Shown here: positions 41,131-49,800 of the stretch, piece after piece | Position numbering within the stretch: position 1 is the stretch's first letter | How the letters are laid out: every line of letters starts with the position of its first letter | Assembly: GCA_024398845.1 (NCBI GenBank) | Contig: JAKSIM010000011.1 | Coordinates: forward strand, 1-64,000 | Source: Fibrobacter sp. | GTDB lineage: Bacteria; Fibrobacterota; Fibrobacteria; Fibrobacterales; Fibrobacteraceae | Length of the DNA: 64,000 nucleotides | Reading direction: 5' to 3' | Program-made: the position numbers and the translations under genes | The notes under the pieces: model-generated | Databases searched by the model: none | Seen by the model: the letters and a program-made list of their open reading frames with translations, nothing else | Told to the model about the DNA's origin: nothing

Positions 41131-42251
41131 TTAATTATAGCCTTAAAGGACCTGTATCTCAGGAACGCCAGCGAATCCGCCTTATGGCGGCTTTGCGTGA
41201 AAGTCGGTTTCCGCAGGCGATTCTTATTGATGGCCCGGTAGGTATAGGCAAAAAGGCCTTGGCTATAGAAATCGCTCAGGCGCTGCAGTGCTCTGATCCG
41301 AATTCTCGTCCGTGCGGTCATTGCTTTGGCTGTAAAATGGCTGCCGATGCAGGTGTGACCGATAACTGGGTCGTGCCGATGGAGTCCAAGGAAGCTTCCG
41401 CAAGGAATGCGGACGATGTTTCTGCCGGCAGTACGGTCAAGACCGTTCAAGATTTTAAGCAAGCTTACATTACCGAAATTTTCAAGAACCCGTATCGCAT
41501 TGATATCTTTAACGCGGCTACCGGGATTACTGTGGATTTGATTCGTTCCATGACGGGAGCGTTTGCGCTTAAGGGCGACCGTGTACGTGTTGTAATTATT
41601 GCCGAAGCGGACCGTATGAACGATTCGGCGGCAAATGCGTTCCTCAAGACATTGGAAGAAGTTCCTCCCGATACGTACTTTATTTTAACAACATCTTCTC
41701 GTGAAAAAATGTTGCAAACCATTCGCAGTCGCTGCCTCGCCTTGCACTTGTTACCGTTGAGTGATGAAGAAGTCAAGAGCGAGACCATTCGTTTGCTTGG
41801 TGAAGATGCGGACGCAGATGCTGTTACGGACGATGTGGTGGGCTTGGCCGTAGGTTCGCCGGGTAAGGCTCTTTACTATGTGGATCACGCCAAGGCCTGG
41901 TGTGAACTTGCCGCCGATTTTGTGACGCTTTCTTTGAGCAACAAATATTACGAGATTTTTGATAAATTGGGCGAAGCTGGTATTGAAGATGCCGCTGAGG
42001 CGAATCGCTTTTTGGAAGTGCTTTCGTTCTTGCTTGCTGATTTGATGCGCAAACGGTCGGGTGCCAAATTGCGAATTCCGGCGACAGCGTCGCTTGTGAA
42101 TTTGGATGCATTCCCGCAAGTAAACGCCACTGCCTTGACGCGAGCGCTTGATGTGGTACAAGAGACCATGTCTCGTGTGGCGAGTCGTCGTACTACGCCT
42201 GTGATGCTTTTGCAGTCTTTGGCGATTAAACTTTTTGAGGGCTACAAATAA
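41127..42251 (+). CDS. holB: DNA polymerase III delta-prime-like subunit
   Basis: A 374-residue AAA+ clamp-loader protein. A P-loop-type GPVGIGKKALAIEIA (about 36) and a zinc module (CSDPNSRPCGHCFGCK) are followed by EADRMNDSAANAFLKTLEEVPPDTYFIL and the SRC arginine-finger motif in TIRSRCLALHL. This is the delta-prime/gamma pattern; it lacks the C-terminal tau/gamma extension, so delta-prime is preferred. ATG 41127 overlaps the previous stop; the longer in-frame start at 41112 lies inside envC. recJ begins on the last base of its stop codon. Confidence 0.88.
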   Translation: MINYSLKGPVSQERQRIRLMAALRESRFPQAILIDGPVGIGKKALAIEIAQALQCSDPNSRPCGHCFGCKMAADAGVTDNWVVPMESKEASARNADDVSAGSTVKTVQDFKQAYITEIFKNPYRIDIFNAATGITVDLIRSMTGAFALKGDRVRVVIIAEADRMNDSAANAFLKTLEEVPPDTYFILTTSSREKMLQTIRSRCLALHLLPLSDEEVKSETIRLLGEDADADAVTDDVVGLAVGSPGKALYYVDHAKAWCELAADFVTLSLSNKYYEIFDKLGEAGIEDAAEANRFLEVLSFLLADLMRKRSGAKLRIPATASLVNLDAFPQVNATALTRALDVVQETMSRVASRRTTPVMLLQSLAIKLFEGYK

Positions 42252-43939
42252 TGGAAGATTTGGTAGCCTCTACCCTTGCGACAGAATTGAAGATTCCGCA
42301 CATGGTGGCGCGATTCTTGGTTGCCCGTGGCATCAAGAATGTGGTAGATGCAAACCGAATTCTTCACGGCTCTGAAGACGATGTGTTAGACCCGATGGGA
42401 ATTCTCGGGATGGACAAGGCTTTGGACTGGATTATGAAGGTCCGCGACCTGCACGAAAAAGTCTTTATTTTTGGTGATTACGATTTAGACGGGATGACGT
42501 CTGTTACGCTATTGACGCGAGGCCTTAAAGAGATTGGGGTTGAAACGGAATGGCGGCTCCCGAATCGCTTTGGCGATGGTTACGGCCTCTCGATTTCGGC
42601 AGTGGACGAAATGTACGAGTCGGGTGCTCGTTACGTGATTACTGTGGATACGGGCATTACGGCGAATGCCGAAATTGCCCACGCCAAGGAACTTGGTATG
42701 TCTGTGATGGTCATGGACCATCACCAGCCTAGCGGCGATGGACTCCCGATAAGTGATGTGCTTATTGACCCGCACCAAGAGGGCGATTCCTACGAGAACT
42801 CGGAACTTTGTGGTGTGGGAGTGTCGTATAAGTTCATTTGTGCGCTGTATACACGCCTTGGACTTCCGTTACCAACAAAGTATTTGGATTTGGTAGCTCT
42901 TGGAACTTTGGCCGACTTGGTACAAATGACTCCGGAAAATCGCTATTTTACCAAGTCGGGCTTGCGTCGCTTGCAAAATAGCGAATGGCCTGGAATTCAG
43001 GCGATGTACGCTTCATTAATGAAGCCTGGCAGTGCCGTGGGTGGCATTGATGTGATGTACAAAATGGCTCCGCTTTTAAATGCGCCGGGTCGTATGGAAC
43101 GTCCGGATCCTGCTTTAAAGTTACTGCTCTGTGATGACAAGAGCGAGGCGCCCGCGCTTCTTGCCGAACTCAAAAATTGGAATTCTTGCCGTAAGCAAAA
43201 AGAAGCCGAAATTACTGAAATGGCAATGGAGCAGGTCAAAAAGGTTTATGGCGATACCATCCCGACGGTGCTTGTTGTTTCTGGCGAAAAATGGCATGTG
43301 GGCGTCATTGGAATTGTCTCGGCGAAACTTGCTCAAGAGTTTGGCCGCCCTTCGGCAGTTTTGTCTGTTGTTGATGGAATGGCGCATGCCAGCGCGCGTG
43401 CGGTTCCCGGCTTCAACTGGCACAAGGCTCTTTTTGAAAGCCGCGATCTTTTTGACCGTTGGGGTGGGCATGCAAATGCTGCGGGATTTTCTCTTTCGGC
43501 AACCAAAATAGATGAACTTCGGAATCGTCTTGAAAATTCTGCGAAAGACCAGGGCTATACAGGTGTGTCGCAGGTGTGCGATGAATCGCATACTTACGAT
43601 ATTCCGGTGGCTTTGCGTGAACTTTTGGTTGACGATTATTCGGACCGTACGGTGCTTGATTATTTTGATTTGATGGAACCGTTTGGCGGTAATTTCCCGT
43701 ACCCGTCTTTCCGAGCAGAAAATATTAAGGTGCATCGTTTACGCGAACTTCGCGGAGGACATTTGCAAATGGAAATCTCACAGGCAGGAAGCCGTGTGTT
43801 CCCGGCAATTGCCTTTGGTTTGCGTAAGTGCAAGTCCTTGATTGGGAGCAACCATACAGCGACCATTATATTTGAACCTACATGGAATTATTATAATGGA
43901 CGTAAATCATTACAACTTTGTATAAAGGCTATAGAGTAG
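42251..43939 (+). CDS. recJ: Single-stranded-DNA-specific exonuclease RecJ
   Basis: A 562-residue DHH-family 5'-3' exonuclease. Catalytic motifs are present: IFGDYDLDGMTSVTLL (about 75), VDTGITANAEI, VMDHHQPS (about 156) and LIDPHQEG. The DHHA1 domain has GGHANAAGFSL, and a C-terminal OB fold follows (REL RGGHLQMEI). RecJ resects DNA in recombination and mismatch or base-excision repair. It overlaps holB by one base (TAATG). Confidence 0.95.
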   Translation: MEDLVASTLATELKIPHMVARFLVARGIKNVVDANRILHGSEDDVLDPMGILGMDKALDWIMKVRDLHEKVFIFGDYDLDGMTSVTLLTRGLKEIGVETEWRLPNRFGDGYGLSISAVDEMYESGARYVITVDTGITANAEIAHAKELGMSVMVMDHHQPSGDGLPISDVLIDPHQEGDSYENSELCGVGVSYKFICALYTRLGLPLPTKYLDLVALGTLADLVQMTPENRYFTKSGLRRLQNSEWPGIQAMYASLMKPGSAVGGIDVMYKMAPLLNAPGRMERPDPALKLLLCDDKSEAPALLAELKNWNSCRKQKEAEITEMAMEQVKKVYGDTIPTVLVVSGEKWHVGVIGIVSAKLAQEFGRPSAVLSVVDGMAHASARAVPGFNWHKALFESRDLFDRWGGHANAAGFSLSATKIDELRNRLENSAKDQGYTGVSQVCDESHTYDIPVALRELLVDDYSDRTVLDYFDLMEPFGGNFPYPSFRAENIKVHRLRELRGGHLQMEISQAGSRVFPAIAFGLRKCKSLIGSNHTATIIFEPTWNYYNGRKSLQLCIKAIE

Positions 43940-43945
43940 GTCGTC

Positions 43946-44449
43946 ATGATTAAACGAAACTTGCCGCTCATATTGCTCTTTTTGGCATTTGTCGCTTTAC
44001 TCGATATTGTTTATTCCATCCCGAGGAATGTTCCGAATCCGACGGAGAAACTTTCTATTGCTCCGGAACCTGAAGAGGATGCCCGGAGCTTTACTGGCCG
44101 CGTAGTCATGCCGAACATAGATGATATCTACGTTCTTGAAAATTCTGCAGGCCGAGACGTAGTGCAATTGGAAAAGTTTTTGCAGGGGCGTGCCGCGGGC
44201 CTTCATTTTTTGGCGGAGGACTACTATAAAAAGTCAAAACGTCACGATGAAGATATTTTAGTTGGCCTTCGCTTGACGCTAGATTCGCTGGGCCAGTTCG
44301 AAGTGTCGGAATTCTTGTTCTCTAATACAAAGGACAAGATTTTTAAGAGCCGCCTTGTCGATCACATAAAATATTATTGGCGGTACCCGAGGGGCACCGC
44401 CGGTAAATTGGAATTCTGGATTCCTATCCGCTGGCTTGCGAAGTACTAA
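43946..44449 (+). CDS. Small membrane-anchored protein with AgmX/TonB-like C-terminal domain
   Basis: A 167-residue protein with one N-terminal membrane helix (about 6-26; LPLILLFLAFVALLDIVYSI), a Pro/Glu-rich periplasmic linker and a C-terminal domain (about 95-167). The pattern ILVGLRLTLDSLGQFEVSEFLFS ... FKSRLVDHIKYYWRYPRGTAGKLEFWIPI resembles the AgmX/TonB fold of the protein encoded at 19546: a strand with D-x-x-G, a helix ending in a W-x-F/Y-P element and a final strand. It starts six bases after recJ, in an operon with ftsX/envC, away from any TolQ/TolR genes. Function unknown; the fold assignment is by pattern only. Confidence 0.6.
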   Translation: MIKRNLPLILLFLAFVALLDIVYSIPRNVPNPTEKLSIAPEPEEDARSFTGRVVMPNIDDIYVLENSAGRDVVQLEKFLQGRAAGLHFLAEDYYKKSKRHDEDILVGLRLTLDSLGQFEVSEFLFSNTKDKIFKSRLVDHIKYYWRYPRGTAGKLEFWIPIRWLAKY

Positions 44450-44458
44450 TCGCGCAAT

Positions 44459-44884
44459 TTAGCCTTTGAGAATTTTCAAAAGTTGCGCGGTGCGCTTTTC
44501 GATCAAGATAAAAGCCTCGAACATGCGGGCTTCGCGCCACTTGGTCAAGTATTTTGTTTGCCATTCCACGGCAACAACGTCCGGTGCTTCTGGACCGTTC
44601 TCGTTGCGGTACCAAACCTCCTTGGTGATTTCCTTGATCATGTCGCCGAGTTCGGCGGCGGGCTGCAGGGAACCCTTGCAAAGGAGAAGGGCGCGGAGAT
44701 TGTCAAGCAAAATTTCATCGGAAGGTTCTGCGGCGTCGTCGCGTGCGCAGTCCCAAATTTCGCCGCGATGGCGTTCGGTCCAGCCCATAAGGTGCTTTTC
44801 CGTGCGGCTGAGTTCACCCTTCGCGAGCTTCTCTTCGACGGCTTCGCGCGGGTAGTAAATGCTATTCGGGTAAAATTCAATCAT
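44459..44884 (-). CDS. Conserved hypothetical protein
   Basis: A 141-residue soluble protein, mostly helical, with LSRTEKHLMGWTERHRGEIWD near the start and the string EVWYRNENGPEAPDVVAVEW ... YLTKWREARMFEAFILIEK near the end. A W-Y-R ... W ... W-R-x-x-R pattern like this occurs in uncharacterised bacterial proteins. No function is proposed. The ATG at 44884 is chosen because a longer in-frame start at 44971 would lie inside tRNA-Leu. It converges with the AgmX-like gene, nine bases apart. Confidence 0.65.
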   Translation of the reverse strand: MIEFYPNSIYYPREAVEEKLAKGELSRTEKHLMGWTERHRGEIWDCARDDAAEPSDEILLDNLRALLLCKGSLQPAAELGDMIKEITKEVWYRNENGPEAPDVVAVEWQTKYLTKWREARMFEAFILIEKRTAQLLKILKG

Positions 44885-44902
44885 TTTAACCTCAATAAGT
44901 AA

Positions 44903-44985
<83 letters not shown>

Positions 44986-45073
44986 AGGTGTGCGCCCTTA
45001 ATATAGTAAAAAGGTGAAAGAGAAGGGTATAAAATATGAGTTCAAAAAGCCTTTTTTTGTTAGATTATGGGGC

Positions 45074-45616
45074 ATGAAACATTTTTTTGAATTATTTGCA
45101 TTTGTCTTTTTTATGGTGAATCAATCCTTTGCCTACGATGGCGATATGGATACCTATCACGAGTTTAAGGAGGAACTTTCGCTGATTCGCGATGGTTATG
45201 TGGCCTGCATTAACATGGCTATGGAAGATGCGAATGAAAACGACCCCGAAGGTTGGTTCAAACTCCGTGACCGCGGTGGGGCGTCCAGCTGGGCGGAAAT
45301 CGATTACTCTGCCCCGGCGGCTTCGAGCATTCCCCACTTGACGTTCAAGGAGGCTCCCTACGGTTTTCGCATTACGGGCAAGCACGGAGCCTACAAACTG
45401 GATGTAACGGTTCGCGTAGTGACCCGCGACAACGACATCTTTTACGACGTGAAACACGCCAAGGGAAGTAACGAGGCCGGCAAGGAGATTTTTGGCGAAA
45501 TCTTCCACAATGACCGTGTCGTTTTTTACGATAATGCCAAGCCTTGCAAGCGTGAATCGGTAACCTGTATTCACGAATATGAAATGGGCACGCCCGGAAA
45601 AGCCGGAAAAAAGTGA
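45074..45616 (+). CDS. Secreted protein of unknown function
   Basis: A 180-residue protein. The signal peptide MKHFFELFAFVFFMVNQSFA is followed by YDGDMDTYHEFKEELSLIRDGYVACINMAMEDANENDPEGWFKL. The conserved-looking core reads GASSWAEIDYSAPAASSIPHL and FYDVKHAKGSNEAGKEIFGE. Two Cys near the C-terminus (CKRESVTC) may form a disulfide. The segment resembles pilin-type periplasmic C-terminal domains only in general shape; no family is assigned. ATG 45074 is taken for the signal peptide over an in-frame start 60 bases upstream. There is no ribosome site. Confidence 0.65.
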   Translation: MKHFFELFAFVFFMVNQSFAYDGDMDTYHEFKEELSLIRDGYVACINMAMEDANENDPEGWFKLRDRGGASSWAEIDYSAPAASSIPHLTFKEAPYGFRITGKHGAYKLDVTVRVVTRDNDIFYDVKHAKGSNEAGKEIFGEIFHNDRVVFYDNAKPCKRESVTCIHEYEMGTPGKAGKK

Positions 45617-45715
45617 TGAATGTTACGAATATCATATATTGTAAACATTTGTAAACCGCTGAAGGCTAAATGAATATATATTTACCATTAGCAGCGCTCT
45701 AAAATGCGCGAAAAA

Positions 45716-45748
45716 GTTCTAACTTTTTGATTCCCAATAAGTTAGGAC
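45716..45748 (+). promoter_or_regulatory. Leader hairpin before the minor-pilin genes
   Basis: CTAACTT (45719-45725) pairs with AAGTTAG (45739-45745) without a following T-run. It is close to the GGAGG ribosome site at about 45753 of the pilin gene. Further upstream, TTGTAAAC and TTTGTAAAC repeat in tandem at about 45639-45656. Either could be regulatory. Confidence 0.35.
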
Positions 45749-45763
45749 ATTTGGAGGCTTAAA

Positions 45764-46294
45764 ATGGTAAAAACTAGCGCCCAAAAAGAGGGTTTTACCC
45801 TCATCGAAGTTCTCGTGGTCGTCGCGATCATGGGCATACTTTCGTCTATTGGGGTCGTTAGTTTGCAGCACGCCATCCAGAACGCCCGCATCAAGGATGC
45901 CGGTATAAATGTGGCCGCCTATTTTGAACGCACGGCTAATGAGGCAAACCGCATGAGTAGCAAGCTCTGTGTCGTCGGGACGAACACGACCCTTAAAACG
46001 TACAAGGGCGCTTGCGAAGAAACTGGAACAGTTGCTGACGCGAACCTCATTGACCAGATGACACTTGAGTCCTTGAATGAGATTGTTCAGGGAAAAACGT
46101 GCCCCGATGGTGCGACTGAATTTTCTAGCGACAGGATTACGTATAAACCTAAACTTGGACTCTCGGCAATTCCTACGGGTTGTGTTGTGATTCGTTATGG
46201 GCGTACCGATCGCTTTGCTGCTGTCGTGAAGCTTGCGACAAAGAACTCGGTATACTACAAGCTGAGTTACGATAGCGGGGCGTCCTGGTTCTAA
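45764..46294 (+). CDS. GspH/FimT-like minor prepilin
   Basis: A 176-residue type IV prepilin or pseudopilin. The leader MVKTSAQKEG is cut before FTLIEVLVVVAIMGILSSIG, with the Glu at mature position 5 that pairs subunits. The globular part has four Cys, enough for two disulfides, and ends SYDSGASWF. Class III leader peptides are processed by PilD/PulO at the inner membrane. GGAGG precedes the ATG. It is followed by a PilV/GspI-like prepilin; the PilW- and PilX-like partners are in the divergent cassettes to the right. Confidence 0.88.
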   Translation: MVKTSAQKEGFTLIEVLVVVAIMGILSSIGVVSLQHAIQNARIKDAGINVAAYFERTANEANRMSSKLCVVGTNTTLKTYKGACEETGTVADANLIDQMTLESLNEIVQGKTCPDGATEFSSDRITYKPKLGLSAIPTGCVVIRYGRTDRFAAVVKLATKNSVYYKLSYDSGASWF

Positions 46295-46309
46295 TGTAGG
46301 TAGGTGTAT

Positions 46310-46771
46310 ATGGCAAAAAATTTCAATAATAAAAAAGGCTTTGGCATTGTAGAGGTTTTAATTGCCGCTGCAGTTCTAGGTTTTATGTATATGGCTGTAT
46401 TGAACCTGCAAAAAGGAAACCGCGAAGCGCTTCTCCGCATTCGTGGGCGTGATGGCGCTGTTGAGGTTGCTCAGCAGGTGCTGGATTCCCTTAAAACGGT
46501 CGGCCTTGCCGCTATACCATCGTGTACGGCAAAAGATACTTCCTTTGATGTTCCTGTTATACTTCGTTCCTGGGATCGTGGCCTAGGGGGAACATCGACC
46601 ATCGCTTATTCTTCTAAAGTGACTGTGGCCCCGACTAACGATTATGTGACCAGCAATGAATCGCAATACGAAAAAGTTTCGCATGTCTATGCTAAGCAGG
46701 TCAACGTAGCGGTTTCCTGGAATTTTAAAGGTTCTCTTCAAAGCATTAACGTATCGACGGTGATTCGTTAA
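46310..46771 (+). CDS. PilV/GspI-like minor prepilin
   Basis: A 153-residue prepilin. The leader MAKNFNNKKG is followed by FGIVEVLIAAAVLGFMYMAV (Glu5 present) and a helix with GNREALLRIRGRDGAVEVAQQVLDSLK, which is typical of GspI/PilV. The small C-terminal beta domain ends SLQSINVSTVIR. ATG 46310 is used; the GTG at 46304 is an alternative. A strong terminator follows, and the giant minus-strand gene converges on it. Confidence 0.87.
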   Translation: MAKNFNNKKGFGIVEVLIAAAVLGFMYMAVLNLQKGNREALLRIRGRDGAVEVAQQVLDSLKTVGLAAIPSCTAKDTSFDVPVILRSWDRGLGGTSTIAYSSKVTVAPTNDYVTSNESQYEKVSHVYAKQVNVAVSWNFKGSLQSINVSTVIR

Positions 46772-46794
46772 TTTTTGACCTGCTGAGTTGGGTG

Positions 46795-46835
46795 AAAAAA
46801 AGAGCATCGGGATGACCGATGCTCTCTTTTTTGTA
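46795..46835. terminator. Bidirectional terminator between converging pilin genes
   Basis: AGAGCATCGG pairs with CCGATGCTCT around GATGA, flanked by A-run and T-run on either side. Confidence 0.9.
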
Positions 46836-46846
46836 AATGCAGCTTA

Positions 46847-49800
46847 TTATTGCCCTTCTTGCTTATTTCCCCAGCCCCAATAGCAGTTGTTTCCACTTAC
46901 CTTAATGATGTATCCGTCTTCGGATTCATCTAAAAGATTTTCATCCTTTCCATTGATATATCTTTCGTAGCCAGAAACGCTGTGGCCGTTTACTTCAACG
47001 GTACATCCGTTTGCTCCTCCCGCATTTACCCAGACGGGCTTGTCTTTGGTATAGAAGCAACGATTTTGGTTGTTTTCAACGTTGTCGAAAGTTTTTGATT
47101 CCATTTGGCTGCAAGCGACTTCCGGGCAGTATTGGGCTCTCATGGCTTCTTGCTTGCTGTCGGAACAGGCTTCTTCTCCTTGCCCTTGTACGAATGTCAC
47201 ATTGATGGGGCAGGAAACCCCCCTGCCGTTTTTGTCTTTGATAGAAAGAGTGTATTTTTGCGTACCCGTGCCGTTTACATCGTTAAAACTGATAACGTCG
47301 GTATTATAAATGGTACCTTTGCTTATTTCAAAGTCTAATGACGTTTTCACATTCCATTCACAACCATTCTCGCAACCGGAGATTGTCGGAGTAACGTTGA
47401 TTGCGCTGGATGGGTCCTGGTTGGCTACGTTGCCTGGGCAGGTCACCTTAAATTTGTCAGATTGCTGCTGGCTACTTGATGAAGAGGCTGCGCTAGGAAT
47501 GTATGTTCCGCTAGCTTTGCAAGAGGCTGTTGCTCCATTCTTGGAAACACTTATTTCGAATTCGTACGTTCCCCCTTCTTTATTGGTTTCGACCAATGCA
47601 AAGGATTTACTGTCGCCTTCGCAAGTGTTGGACTTGACTTGGGTGGCCTGCGAAATGGAATTTGCTGCCGGCTTGGCAATGCATTCGTCGGCATTGTGAA
47701 TGTCTGCCTTTAGATTCCATATACCGTTGTTTATAGTCGCCGTGCAGTTCTCTATGCTAGGAACATTAGGACATTCGGTAGAGATGCTCTCAATGGTGAA
47801 GTAACCTTCGCTGTAAATAAGAATCTTCGCCACTTTTTGCGGGTCAAACGAGTCAATGCTGGAGACTTGGTTAACGCTGAATGTCTTGACTCCTGCACCG
47901 GCAGCGAGGGAGACTTTTTCACTGGAATGGGCGCCGGGACCTCCACTTACTAATGTAATCTGCAGGTCCTCGCTAGCTTCGGTAATGTTAAATGCAATGG
48001 AGGCGTCACGCAGGTTGATTTCGTGCTCAAGAGTTACTTCTTGTGTAGAGGTGGCTGAACCAGAGATGATTTCAGAAGACAGGGTTTGATTTTCGGAACA
48101 ACCCACAATGTTGCCTACATCAAAGTTTCCACAGCTGTAGATCATGCCGTTTAAATAAGAATTTTTGGCGTTATCTCCATTGCAGGTAACCTTGACTTTG
48201 GCATCGCGGTGAATGGCTCCGTTTGGGTCTGTTGTACCATGGGGGCCAGTTTCGGAGAAGTTGTAGTATTTGGAACCCCAGCTGTTTCCTATGCCTGAGG
48301 GGTTCCCTTCATCTTTAGTGTTCATGCAATAGAATCCTGAATTCATATTGCTGTTGTCGCAACCATTATAGAGGTATTCTATGGTGCAATCATTCTCCAG
48401 ATTTTCGTACCAGCTAGAAACACCGACCCAAGGAGTGACGTCTTCGTTTTGTGGAATGCGTCCACCAAGATAGTTGGCCTTGAATGCGCAGGAAACTTTG
48501 GGAATGTTAAAGCAGTCTGCTCCGTAGGTTGTGCTTGCCCAGCCAATGTCAAAAAGTTTGAATGAGGCTTCGGTGAGTACGAAACCGACGTACTTGTGAT
48601 TTTCTTTATTTCCAGGAAGGTCGGTTAAACCAGCTTCGTCGAGGTCAAATTTGGCAAAACCGATTTTGTCGTTAACAAAGGCCTGGATTTTTAAGGAATC
48701 GTCAAGAACCTCTATTTGTGCCTTTACCATGGTTTCGGTGCCTATATAAAGTTCTTCGGACGAGAATGCCTTTGTGACGCATTTGCTTTTATTGCTTTGG
48801 CTGCTGCTTATGCTTTGGCCGCTTCCAATGCATGCGCGGGCCGTTAAAAGGCCGTTTTGGTTGCCGTCTCCATAAATAGAAAGCATTAGGTATCCGGAGG
48901 CGTCGTTGTTGGACCTTAAAATGAATCCGGAATTCAGGAAACTGTTTTGTTTGCTGGTGACCGCTGTTTGGAATAGGGCTGTCATAATGCCATCTTCACC
49001 CGCTTCGGCACGACTTAAAATAACGGCATTGTACTTGCCATTGGAGTTGTTACCGTTTTTCGTATTCTTGTTGTAAATAGCTCCGCGGTCCTTGTCAATA
49101 AGGTCTGAGGCCTTGGTTGGACCAGTGGACATAAGCTGGAACATCATATACCAACTGGGGCCAGTTGTCGTTTTATTTTCGGGGAGGATGCAGACGTCTT
49201 TTTGGTCACATCCCATAATGCAGTCTTCTTCATTTTCATTATCGCAGAAGGCTTTTAAAGTAGAGAAATCTTCGTAGAAGCAATGCAAATCCTTGGCATT
49301 AAAGAATGCTTTAATGGTATGGTTGCTGTTCAAGAAGATTGGGTAGATCTTTTCGTCACCGGGATTCTTGCTAAGACAGTTGGGACCCGTGCATTCCCAC
49401 TTGCTGAATTTGTCGTTACTGCTTGGAACAACATGCAAAACATATTGTAGTCCAGAATAGACGTTTATTTCGCATTTTTCGTCGTTGCAGGTGCTAACAA
49501 GAACGCTATCGGTGCTGTTGGCTTTCTTTTTCGCGTAGACGTTGACTTTACTGGGTCCGTTTTTTTCTACAAGTTCAATGGTTAGCGTGTGCTGCTTGCG
49601 GACGGCTGAAGCGTAGAGTGTGTAATTACCTCTATCTTCTGTAGTCAAAAGGGTGTTATCTTCTGTTGGTATAACGATTTCGCATTCCGACTGCGTATTG
49701 CTGGAATGTAATGTAACATTGGAGGAGACGGTGCAGGTCCAACGGCTATTGGGGTCTGCCTTATCGGTAATGCACGAAATATCGTTGGAGGGGTTAAATG

